DNA of 64,000 nucleotides. Source: Dastarcus helophoroides (taxonomy: Eukaryota; Arthropoda; Insecta; Coleoptera; Bothrideridae). The DNA lies in assembly GCA_028583605.1 (NCBI GenBank), contig CM053327.1, positions 27,825,629 to 27,889,628 on the forward strand, in the 5' to 3' direction. Positions 23,801 to 44,477 of this stretch are shown here, piece by piece. Made by a program: the position numbers and the translations under genes. Position 1 is the first letter of the stretch; the number at the start of each line of letters is the position of its first letter. The notes below the pieces were generated by a model. It was not told the origin of the DNA. It ran no database searches and saw only the letters and a program-made list of their open reading frames with translations.

Positions 23801-26800
23801 ATAAGTATTCAAGAGAGTAAACCCCCATTGGGTGCCTTGTAAGTGACTTTTAACTGTTTATAACGCAAACATTTTCGCTACATGCTAATTGAAGCATTCT
23901 TCTCTGCTGAGATAATAAGCCTTGTATATACGAATATATACAAGTTTATTACGAAGCAAATTGAAATCTAATTTTATTAGAATCTAATGAAAACTAGATT
24001 GCAATTGCAAAGTTCACGTAGATGAGGCAAAGCTTGTATCATGGGTTGCATTGCAACATCCATAGATGCAAACGTCCTTCGCGTGACTTTACTTTCATCT
24101 AGTTTGACAAATGACCAATTAAATTTCTGTAATTAAACAGTTAAACGTGCCATACTGATGAGGCCAAGGAAGGCCAAAATTAGTCTATGGTTGCGGTTGT
24201 ACATATTTCCAATTTAAAGCACATTTAACTGTTTAATTACAGAAAATTTAATTGGTCATTTGTCAAACTAGGTGAAAGTAAAGTCACGCCGAGGACGTTT
24301 GCATCTATGGATGTTGCGATGCAACCCATGATACAAGCTTTGCTTCATTTACGTGAACTTTGCAGTTACAATCTAGTTTTCATTAGATTCTAATGAAATT
24401 AGATTTCAATTGCATCGTAATAAACTTGTATATATTCGTATATACAAGGCTTATTATCTAATCAATTACGTATTCGCCGTTGATCTTTACGACCTCCTCC
24501 CAATTTTCGACCAATTTGTCGATGGCGTTCCGCCAAAAATTGCCCGATCTGGTATCAAAGAAGTTGTTGACCCAGTTTTTAAGGAACTTGTCATTGTGGA
24601 AGGTAACGCCTTCCATATGGTTTGACAGAGAGCGAAAAAGATAGTAATCCGTCGGTACAAGGTCCGAGAATACGGCGGATGCTATAGTATCTCCCATTGG
24701 AGCTATTGGAGTGTGGTTTTGCCGACTTGTGCAACGTGGGGTCTGACGTTGTCGTGAAGGAGCACGGTTTGACCTTGTCGATGGGGTTTTTCCGTCGAAT
24801 AGCCTCTTTTATGCGGTGTAGCTAGGCTTTGTAGAGCTCCACGTTGACCGTGGTATTCCTTTAGAGCATCTCCCAGTGCACCATGCCCTCGCTGTCCCAC
24901 CAAACGCAGATCATGGTTTTCTTTGGATCAGGCTTCGCTCTCGGCTTTGGCATATCTCCTGGAGCCATCCACTTCTTTCTTTGCTTCATATTTATGTATA
25001 TAGGCCCTATTTCTCATCTACCGTCAGGATTCCGTATAAAAAGCGCTTTATGGCCCTGTACTGCTCGATTGCGGGCGAGATGTTGAGAACAATTTGAAGG
25101 CAATTTTCTTTGTTGCTTTCATTAAGATCGTGGGGCACACATGCTCCCAATTATTCGGCAAATCCCATTGAATGAGGATGGTTAAGAATCGTTTTATGAT
25201 CGCGATTAATTTTTTCGACAAATTCACCACTTGTTTGGCGATTATCCTCCTTCAAAAGTGCTTTGAGGCGCTCTTCGTCGAATTTAAGTCTCCCGCTGCG
25301 GGACGTGTCGTCGACGTCAAAATAGCCATTTTTGAACTTTGTAAACCATTTCCGTGTTGGATACTCGCCTATGATACTTTCTTTGTATACCTTGCAAATA
25401 TCTCGGGCTGCTTCAGCAGTTTTTTGGTCTTGATGAAACGTGAAGAAGAGCAGGTGTAGAAAATGTTGATTTTTACCTCCTAAATATTCTATTTCTAAGC
25501 CTCCAAAAGTAATAAAAAATTAAATGACCAAAAAGACGATTTGCATAGTTTTGAAGAGCAGAAAGAGCTCTATTGAATAAATATTAGACACTTTGTAGAA
25601 CGGACTGGTCCTTGGTTATCTTGAAAAATTGAAACACAAATCTTGTACCCTGAAACCAAGCAAGATTAAAAAGCACAACAAAGTTTGCTGAAACGCATTT
25701 CGATAGCTAAGCTATCATCTTCAGATACATTAGTGATGTAGAAAGCAAGATTTCTTTTTTCGCTTGTCAATTTCTTATCATGTCTTGCTTAGCAAAACAA
25801 AAAGTTGTTTTACTTCTGGTCTTGACAATTTCTAGCTGGTTCAACTTTTGTCTTGATAGCAAGAGTCTTGCTTTTTCTTGCTTTTGCTGTCTTGTTTTGC
25901 GAATGAGCAACAACAACACAAAATAGGTTTAAAATTGATTGGGACACAATCAGTAGTTTAAAATCCACATAATCTATAAAAGATGTAAAGACAAAATAAA
26001 ATGAAAATTTTTTCCCCTGAAACCAAGAAGGATTAAAAAACACAACAGAGGTAGCTCTAACGCGTTTCGATGGTCAAGCTATCATCTTCAGAGAGATGCT
26101 AGTAATAGTATCTCTCTGAAGATGATAGCTTGGAGATACCATTACTATTATCTCTCTGAAGATGATAGCTTGGCTATCGAAACGCGTTAGAGCAACCTCT
26201 ATTGTGATTTTCAATCTTTCTTGGTTTCGGGCGACATGATTTGTATTTCAACTTTGTTAAACAAAAAAAAATCGTTTTAAAACAAAAGAAAATATAAAAA
26301 CGCTACGAACTTAAAATAGAAGGAAATATGAATGAATCAATTGTGACAAATTATTGGTGAAAAAGAACAAATTTCCGTTTCAAATTTGAAGGGTTAAGTT
26401 AAAAGTAAACAATTTCAAAATATAGTTAAAACGTTTGTCAAAAAAATTATAGCTTTGAAAAAATTTGATATTTTTAAAGAATTAAAGTTTTATAACAAAA
26501 GTTCGATGAAAGGACAAATTTTATGGCTGAAACACAAATGATCGAAAAAAAGTTTAAACGTTTAAATTAAAGTCAATTTTTTGAGAGAATAAAGTGAAAT
26601 AACATAAAAAAAGACGCTTTCAACTTAAAATTCAAATAAATTTTAAAAAACTTCGCAATTTTATTTGGGCCAAAAAAATTTGGTAGAAACCTTAGTAAAA
26701 AAGTAGAATATTTTAGAAAAATCAAAGTATCAGGATAAGCATGTAATAATTTTAACTTTAAAATGGAAATATGTTCTGTCAACTTTAAACTAGTAGAATA

Positions 26801-28208
26801 TTCTATTTTTTTCTTTGAAATATTGTGAAACTTCAAATTTCCAGGACAATTCGAAATATCGAGTTTACAATCGAGAGCCAAAATTAAAAATAAAAACAAA
26901 ATCCTCGATTTTAATGTCGAAATTAAAAAAAAATACGATAATATGCAAGAAAAGGCTTGAGGATCGTGTCGAAATTTCGAGTGTAGAATATAGTTTTAAA
27001 ATAAAAATTGCATACATAGATCGAACTTTGGAATTCATCCAGAGACTTCTAGAACAACTCGAAAATTTTGAGATTAAAGAAGAAGTGAAAAATTCTAGAA
27101 AAAAACTAAATTTTAACTTCTAACTTCAAATTATCTAAAAAAATTGAAACTTACAGATTATGGTAAAAATTTTGAGAATAAAGTCGAGGTTTTTGCAATA
27201 AAACAGAATTTTTTGTTTAAGCTGGGAAATTTGAGAAAAATGTTGAAATTTTCAGAACTGAACATTTATAAAAAAAGAATGTTGATGCGCTGACGTGCTT
27301 TTATTAGATTTAGATCCTTATCTTGCTCTATCGCCCCCTAGAAGAAGTTTGCTCCTTAATGAAGCGACTTTGACAAAAATGAAAAAAAGTGATGCATCTT
27401 TGTAATTTGCGTCATTATTAACCGATTTAACACAATAACTGTTATTTATAAAAGTGAATTTTGCCATTTTAATCGTTTTTATGAAGTTTTCGTCGATCGA
27501 TACTGCTATCTTTACTTGCAAGCAATGATTTTGTCAACATTTCGTCAATTTAGGTTATATATGTCAAACCGAAGACATTTTTAATCTTTAATTCCCATTT
27601 ACAAGTTTTTATTTGTATTTTATCGTATGTCGGAGGAAAGCCGAACTTTTTCCAATCCAAAGAAACCTATTGTCGTGCGAAGATTTCTCTATTTAACTAG
27701 TTAAATTGGAAAATTATACTTTAGAGTCACGTGACTCACTGTGTTTGGAACTGTCTGCGAAATTTGAATACGTTTTCAGTTTTAAAAATATTTTATAGGA
27801 TTTCCATGTCAATTAATTGAGAAGTGTTAACTGTCTGTTAGCAGTTGACTAACTTACGTCGAAATCCCCGTAAAGCACAAATAAAACCGATAAAATTGCC
27901 AATTCTGCATAAATTCTCATTCATTTCAATGCTTTTCACGTGGGAATCACTGTCACGATCGAGTTTCTCTAGTGATTGTTTATTTATTTTTTAATTTGAT
28001 GGTTTTAGGAGGTATTGGAGCCAAAAGATTCTGCTCGTCCCTCGACTTGGGAAATTACTGCAATTACGTGAAACAACCAGGCGATACCCTCACGTACCGT
28101 ACGTGCGTATTCACGTGTACAGGAGATGGCTGCAATTCTGCCATTAGCGTAAAAGCAAATAAATTGATATTTTTATTACTGTCGTTGATCTTTTATGTTG
28201 TTGTATAG
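14820..28208 (+). CDS. Ly6/three-finger domain GPI-anchored protein with alternative second exons
   Basis: Exon 1 (14820-14880) encodes a signal peptide, MIRLQQTVFFVICLQYLIDF. The second exon exists in two versions, 21398-21553 or 21770-21913. The last exon is 28009-28208. All phases agree. The mature domain opens with the Ly6 signature (ALRCYQC or ALKCYQC) and a mid-domain CIK. The last exon supplies the remaining cysteines, ending CTGDGCNSA. It finishes with a hydrophobic tail (KLIFLLLSLIFYVVV), a typical GPI-attachment signal. The predicted products are about 119-138 aa, extracellular and membrane-tethered. Insect relatives such as quiver/sleepless and boudin act in channel modulation and septate junctions; I cannot assign this one to a named member. 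Intron 1 (6.5 kb) and the last intron (6.1 kb) are packed with transposons. Confidence 0.85.
16276..16429. mobile_element. Foldback element of the 'CAAATCTTGTCCCCTGAAAC' family, copy a
   Basis: Left part GGTGGAACGGACTG...CCTTGGTTATC, then inverted arms CAAATCTTGTCCCCTGAAAC and its complement around a short centre. An 11-bp direct duplication CGACTTTTTTA flanks it (16265-16275 and 16430-16440). This copy lacks the hammerhead-like centre seen in copies at 26010 and 62532. No ORF. Confidence 0.7.
16958..17530. repeat. Three tandem copies of an about 190-bp unit
   Basis: The segment beginning TTTCAAAATTCTAGTTATTT, followed by an ACACTTCCTTCGG block and a CTTTTACAGACTTTTACAGA block, recurs at about 16958, 17153 and 17340. 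It lies inside Ly6 intron 1 and is noncoding. Confidence 0.7.
18290..20590 (+). pseudogene. Broken Jockey-superfamily non-LTR retrotransposon (endonuclease and reverse transcriptase)
   Basis: Successive frames encode an apurinic-type endonuclease and then a reverse transcriptase. The endonuclease shows FCNIQGLNSNLNSVYQHL, VFLGDFNVHNIPW and a C-terminal GNSDN where GNSDH is usual. The RT shows SKAPGLDGIPAIVLKKC, DRQYGF, LDISKAFDRVWH, GMPQGSVLSPTLF and SYADN. Frameshifts and stops separate the pieces. About 90 residues are missing between KKCAPE and the YLEEN/DRQYGF block, and YADD reads YADN before a stop. Sequence stops matching at about 20580 inside the RT thumb. It lies in the sense direction within Ly6 intron 1. 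A second fragment of the same family is at 32100-33226 on the minus strand. Confidence 0.85.
20600..21390. other. End of Ly6 intron 1
   Basis: Noncoding. Contains GGTTAATCCGTCCCTG near 20896, an inverted partner of the hAT-like end at about 16046; flanking duplications do not match, so the pairing is uncertain. The last bases (CCACTACTGTAG) form the acceptor of exon 2a. Confidence 0.4.
21398..21553 (+). CDS. Ly6 gene alternative exon 2a
   Basis: Acceptor CTACTGTAG at 21389-21397, donor AAG|GTATTT at 21553/21554. Encodes LALRCYQCDGSNSSQPFQC, then ESCDAVYGAKYCIKH: the first half of the three-finger fold. Enters after one base of a codon and leaves after one base (class 1-1), exactly as exon 2b does. 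Confidence 0.85.
21770..21913 (+). CDS. Ly6 gene alternative exon 2b
   Basis: Acceptor CACTAACAG at 21761-21769, donor ACG|GTAATA at 21913/21914. Encodes TALKCYQCSAGNTLKCSD, then ESCDHVFEAQYCIKS. Aligned with exon 2a, the cysteines correspond and both contain a PESCD motif, but other positions differ widely. Same 1-1 phase. The 216-bp intron between 2a and 2b is the only short one in the gene, as expected from tandem exon duplication. Confidence 0.85.
21914..23385. repeat. Low-complexity repeat in the last Ly6 intron
   Basis: AT-rich, TTTCGAATTT-type degenerate repeat from about 22480 to 23330. A poly-G tract lies at about 22345. No coding sequence recognised. Confidence 0.5.
23468..23592. 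mobile_element. Foldback element, copy b (in the mariner 3' region)
   Basis: ACAAATCTTGTCCACTGAAA and its inverted partner TTTCTGGGGACAAGATTTG flank a short centre; followed by GATAACCAAGGACCAC. Same family as 16276 and 62532. Confidence 0.7.
23698..23775 (-). ncRNA. Type I hammerhead ribozyme A, intact core
   Basis: Minus strand 5' to 3': stem I ACCAUA, core CUGAGGA (23749-23743), stem II GGCC-AAGGAA-GGCC, GAAA (23728-23725), stem III CUAG, then UC with cleavage expected after 23719, then UAUGGU closing stem I. An internal loop (ACCGU opposite UGC) is followed by a second stem I segment, ACAACC paired with GGUUGU. All invariant hammerhead positions (CUGANGA, G10.1-C11.1, GAAA, UH) are present. 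Stem III is only a CUAG stub, but A-CUAG-U is a palindrome, as in hammerheads that work as dimers. Activity is predicted, not shown. Confidence 0.75.
24143..24206 (+). ncRNA. Hammerhead ribozyme B, probably inactivated
   Basis: Plus strand: CCAUA, core CUGAUGA (24155-24161), stem II GGCC-AAGGAA-GGCC, then AAAA where GAAA is required (24176-24179), UUAG, UC (24184-24185) and UAUGG. Stem I, stem II and the cleavage site persist, but the catalytic G12 is A. Close homologue of hammerhead A in inverted orientation. Confidence 0.65.
25595..25733. mobile_element. Foldback element, copy c (partial)
   Basis: Starts GTAGAACGGACTGGTCCTTG, runs through CAAATCTTGTACCCTGAAAC and one arm to a minus-strand hammerhead-like core (CTGAAGATGATAGC, then GCTATCGAAA), and stops without its second arm. 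It sits upstream of the mariner coding remnant. Confidence 0.6.
26010..26256. mobile_element. Foldback element, copy d, with three hammerhead-like cores
   Basis: Arms TTTCCCCTGAAACCAAGAAG and its inverted partner (26220-26256) enclose inverted hammerhead-like cores. The best plus-strand one is CTGAAGA (26156-26162), U, GATAGC-TTG-GCTATC, GAAA (26179-26182), CGCG, TT, then AGAG, which pairs with the CTCT before the core. A partial core is at 26116-26133 and an inverted one at about 26057-26093. It deviates from a canonical hammerhead by one extra U after A9. Confidence 0.65.
26260..28000. repeat. Low-complexity tail of the last Ly6 intron
   Basis: Degenerate AAATTTCGA/AAAATTG sequence to about 27260, then less repetitive sequence up to the acceptor GGTTTTAG at 28001-28008. 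No coding sequence recognised. Confidence 0.45.
28009..28208 (+). CDS. Ly6 gene last exon
   Basis: Acceptor at 28008, stop TAG at 28206-28208. Completes a Gly codon from exon 2a or 2b. Cysteines in FCSSLDLGNYCNYV, RTCVFTCTGDGCN, then about 20 hydrophobic residues to the end, consistent with GPI-anchor processing. Confidence 0.85.
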
Positions 28209-28656
28209 CTGTAATGTACAAATTTATATTGTTAATTTGACCTCAGATAACCATAGGTTATCATACTAGAGATTGTGCAGTTTAGATATTAACTAAACTA
28301 GAATTATGACTAATTAATTTTTATTGACATGTAGCAGGAAAGATGTAAAATTCATAAATTTACAAGTTTCATTTATTTCAGTTGGAACTTTTGCTAACAT
28401 CGAGCATTTGTTGCCCAAGAAGTTGACAGACACATTTCTCAAGTTTCAAAAAAATCTTCTAAAACGAATTTTATATTTTTCCTGTGACATTTTTATTCGA
28501 GACAATAGTGACAGGTGGGCAATAAAACGAAAGTTTGTTTCCAAATATTTATTACATTAAAAACACGTAAGGCGGAAGCCAAACTAAACAATTTTTAGAT
28601 TTAAGTTTTTTGTGTTCAGTTACTATGTTGCATATTTTATTAGTTTGTGAGTTTGT

Positions 28657-28675
28657 AATAAATTTTGTGAATAAA
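28657..28675 (+). terminator. Poly(A) signals of the Ly6 gene
   Basis: Two AATAAA hexamers at 28657-28662 and 28670-28675, about 450 bp after the stop codon. Confidence 0.5.
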
Positions 28676-28699
28676 TTTACTTTTCATATTCCTTAGCTT

Positions 28700-30376
28700 T
28701 AAGAATCAATAAATTATGTGGTAACAAATAATAGGAAAATTGGGACACTTCAATATTTTTTGTAGAAAAATACTGTTAACACACACAAGGTTAAATGTTA
28801 TAAAAACTTTGTTACTTCATCTACCTTTGGCAAACCTTAATTAGAGATCTGTTCAGAATGGGGCAAGAGTGGTGTTTTTTATACTGTAAAAATTACCTAC
28901 TAAGATTGCCCTTGAAAACAAGTATTAGAACAGATCTATTAAACTTACTTCTTACATATATAAAAAACAATACAAAGTTATCACATTTATTTTTTGTCTT
29001 AGGGGATAAAAACAGAACATACTACATATATTACGCTTACATCGAAAAATAATGGTAACGAAATAACTAATGATAATATTAAGTGATGCTTTACCTTAAC
29101 TAGTTATCTGATTTAATGTGATAGGATCAACTGTGTTATCAAACCGAGAATTATAACTAAAAACCCAATTATTTTTGAAAGTCATTAGAATAATTATTTT
29201 GGAAAGTCGTTAGAATATTGCACAGCTTGCTTTGAAGCGAAATTTGAGCTCTGCATAGCAGTAAAATAATATTTGAGCATAATCTTCAAAAGTTAAAAGC
29301 ATCTAAGTTGATAAACTCGGCATATTTTCAGAAGGCGACTCCCATACAATAATTTTGGATTAGAATAATTAAATTAGCTTTTAAATGCTTTAAGCTTTTT
29401 TTTTAAAGGCACAGAATCATACGCCTTATGAACTGGCAACGTTCATCAAAATCGTTACATTTTTGGTGTCACATACTAAATTAACTGAATTATAGCTATT
29501 AATGTAAGGAGATTATGCGATTTATAATAATGCGTCTGGCCACGTCCGAGATTGTTTAAATCGCTAATAATCGAGTTGCATTCAAAGCTTTATCGTATCA
29601 TTGACAAGGATGACATAAAAAAATCAAACTTTTAAAATGAAATTTGAATATTATGATAGGTAACTAACATATTATAATTGTAACTAATGTATTATGTGTT
29701 ACTAAGTTATTATGAAGCTGCTAAATATTATGAAGTTAATAATTATCAATAAAGATTTAATTTTAAGGACAGTTAATTTTCAATGATATGATAAAAGCTT
29801 TTATAAAGTTCCAAAATGATGAAAATTTTGACTGTAATCAGATTTTGATTTTAATCGCAGTGTCAATTTGAAAAGTTGACAAAATCCGAACCTCGAAATT
29901 TGTGAGTTTTTTTTATAGTTTCATTCCTACTGGAAATTTCGACTTCAATTAGAAAAATTCCACTTTAGGGCAAAATGTTGAGTCAAAAAATTGATACTTC
30001 GAGACCAAATTCAAAAATAATCGTGAACTTAACCCTTAACATGGAAAATTTCGAGTTTTTGTAAAGTTCCAGTTTTATGGAAATTAATATCGAAGTTTTA
30101 GTTTTAATTACAAAATGTTGCCAAAATTCGAATTTTACGCTCGATTACGAAATGTTCTGATCTCGATTCTAACATTGAGTTTATAAACTTTTTTTAACTT
30201 AAAATCTGTAACATTAACGAATCAGTAACTTCATTAAATCGACTTTCTAAGCGGTGTTGCCAGCGTTTAATTCTGCCCAAAGTAAGCAAACAACTAATAA
30301 GATACTTCAAGCCAAAGCTATATCATTGTTATTAATTCGGATGAAATCGAGATCGGTTTGACGTTTTTCTTTGATG
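28700..30376. other. Intergenic region between convergent Ly6 and coronin genes
   Basis: AT-rich, no supported coding sequence. Should contain the coronin 3' UTR next to 30377; I found no clear poly(A) hexamer for it. From about 29820 to 30200 it shows the same degenerate TTTCGA-type words as elsewhere. Confidence 0.4.
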
Positions 30377-42288
<11,912 letters not shown>

Positions 42289-42355
42289 GTAGAACGTATG
42301 GAACGAATGGGGCAATGGCGTTCGGAAAAACGACACGTTCGGTTAATGGAACACT
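42289..42355. mobile_element. Single end of a pogo/Tigger-like transposon
   Basis: TA|CAGTAGAACGTATGGAACG, followed by GGGGCAATGGCGTTCGG and GTTCGGTTAATGGAAC, resembles pogo-type TIRs (CAGTAGAAC next to a TA target with inner GGTTAAT/TCGG words). I found no matching opposite end in the window. Confidence 0.4.
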
Positions 42356-44302
42356 AATAATTTAATTTTTCGGTTTCGGTTTACACTCGAAATTTCGAAA
42401 AATGCCCACCTTCCGGAAAAATGTGGGAAGTTTGAGAAAAAAGTTGAATTTTCGAATTCCAGGAGCAATAAAAAAAAGGGGATTTGTACAAGTTTCAGAA
42501 AGAAGTCTAAGAATTAAGAATTGGAAGTGTAGACTATGAATTTTGAGAAAAAATTAGAAATTCTAAGAAACCATTAGAACTTTATTAAAAATTTCTTGAT
42601 ATTTTGAATTTTAACTCTAGAGATTAATAGAAGGCCTAGTAAAGACATCAGTTTAAAAAAAAATTAAATTTCGACTTTTCTCTCGAAATTTTGACTTATA
42701 TCTCGAAATTTCGACTATTTCTGGAAATTCCGACTTTTTTCTTAAATACCGAATTTAAAGTCGAAATTCCGACTTTTTTCCTGGAAATTCCGATTTTTAT
42801 CTCAAAATTTCGACTTTTTCTGGAAATTTCGACGTTTTTCTCGAAATAACGAATTTAAAGTCGAAATTTTAAATTTAATCTCGAAACTTCGACTTTAAAC
42901 TCGAAATTTCGTCTTTTTTTCTAGAAATTTCGACTTTAATCTCGAACTTTTGAAAAAAAAGTCGAAATTTCAAGTTTATTGTCGAAATGTTAAGATTAAA
43001 GTCCAGAGTTCGAGATTCAAGTTCAAATTTCGACTTTAATTTTAGAATTTCGAGAAAAAAGTCGACATTTCGAAAAAAAAGTGGGATTGCTAAAAAAAAA
43101 ATTTAATTGATCTCCTTTCTGTGCCTTCGTAGGTACAGACGAATTTTCGAAAAATAAATCAAAATTACTGTAAAAAATTAGGAAGACGTAGAAAGGGCAT
43201 CTATTAAAATAAAATTTTATTTTTAAAAATGTCGACTTTTTTCTTGAAATTTCCACTTTTTTTCAATAAATGCCGACTTTAACCTCAAAATTTCGACTTT
43301 AAATTCGGAATATGAACTTTTTTCTTGAAATTTCGATTCTAATTTCCGAATTGGGACTTCAATCTCGAAATTTCGACTTTTTTGTTGAAATTACAACTTT
43401 AATCGCGAAATTTCGAGAGAAAAAGGCGAAATTTTAAATTTAATCTCGAAACTTCGACTTTAATCACGAACTTTTGAGAAAAACTTCGAAATTTCGAGTT
43501 TATTGTCCAAATGTTGAGATTAAAGTCAACAGTTCGAGATTCAAGTTTAAATTTCGACTTTAATCTCAGAATTTCGAGAAACAAGTCGATATTTCGAAAA
43601 AAGTGGGATTGCTAAAATAAAATTTTTTCGAAAAGTAAGTCAAAATTACTATAAAAAATTACGAAGACGGAGAAAGGGCATCGATTAAAATAAAATTTTA
43701 TTTTTAAAAATTTCGACTTTTTTCTTGAAATTTCCACCCTTTTTCTATAAATTCCGACTTTAACCTCAAAATTTCGACTTTAAGCTCGGAATTTCGACTT
43801 TTTTCTTGACATTTCGATTTTAATCTTCGAATTGCGAGTTTAATCTCGAGATCTCGACTTTTTTCTTGAAATTTCGACTTTTTTCTTGAAATTTCAACTT
43901 TAATCGAGAAATTTCAAGCAAAAAGGCGAAATTTTGAATTTAATCTCGAAATTTCGACTTTTAATCACGAGCTTTTGAAAAAAAGTCGAAATTTCGAATT
44001 TATTGTCGAAATGTTGAGATTAAAGTCGACAGTTTGAGACTCAAGTTTAAATTTCGACTTTAATCTCAGAATTTCGAGAAAAAAGTCGATATTTCGAAAA
44101 AAGTGGGATCGCTAAATAAAATTTAATTGCTCTCCTTTCTGTGTCTACGTAGGTAAGGACGAAATTTCAAAAAATAAGTCAAAATTACTATAAAAAATTA
44201 CGAAGACGTAGAAAGGGCATCGATTAAAATAATTTTTTTTAATTTCGTCTTTTTTCTTGAAATTTCCACTTTTTTTTTATAAATTCCGACTTTAACCTCA
44301 AA

Positions 44303-44477
44303 TGTTTATTAAATTTATTTAACGTTTCTGCGGCCCAGTTTGGAAATATTTAAATTAAATTTTTATTGTTTGTTGACAATACTTTAAACAGTTTTTAAAA
44401 TATGACTACGTGATATTTAAATTTATTTAAATGTTTCCAAACTGGGCCGAAGAAATGTTAAATAAAATTAATAAACA
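44303..44477. mobile_element. MITE of the TGTTTATTAA family, copy 1
   Basis: TGTTTATTAAATTTATTTAA, then GGCCCAGTTTGGAAA, is inverted at the right end (TTTCCAAACTGGGCC to TTAATAAACA). 175 bp, no ORF. Another copy is at 54761-54889. A short direct duplication of TTAACCTCAAA lies on both sides but at a distance. Confidence 0.75.

Larger units (their letters stand above)
23637..24458. mobile_element. 822-bp foldback element with two hammerhead ribozymes and a 12-bp TSD
   Basis: Flanked by TAATCAATTACG at 23625-23636 and 24459-24470. The duplicated bases are the antisense of the last codons and stop of the mariner transposase, so it inserted exactly at that stop. Layout: a partial arm (23637-23685), hammerhead A in minus orientation, a unique spacer (about 23776-23905), then a large palindrome. 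Its arms, 23906-24150 and 24229-24458, begin or end at GATAATAAGCCTTGTATATA, and hammerhead B lies exactly in the loop. Variable-length duplications over 8 bp and no DNA-transposon TIR argue for retrotransposition. There is no ORF, so it is non-autonomous, possibly Penelope-like or retrozyme-like. Confidence 0.8.
23389..26317 (-). mobile_element. Dead mariner transposon carrying several nested insertions
   Basis: Minus-strand mariner transposase remnants lie at about 24460-25440 in shifting frames. They show QTVLLHDNVRPHVAQV (catalytic HDNARPH region), LVPTDYYLFRSLSNHMEG (PTDYHLF region) and the C-terminus NWEEVVKINGEYVID followed by a stop. Outer ends share an inverted TAAGTTCGTARCG at about 23401 and 26301-26312. 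Frameshifts make it inactive. It was later invaded by a foldback copy at 23468-23592, by the hammerhead foldback element at 23637-24458, and by foldback copies at 25595 and 26010. The outer boundaries are approximate. Confidence 0.75.

Noticed and set aside
28324..28560. 78-codon plus-strand ORF after the Ly6 gene
   Set aside because: Lies in the probable Ly6 3' UTR before its poly(A) signals, has biased composition and no recognisable motif.
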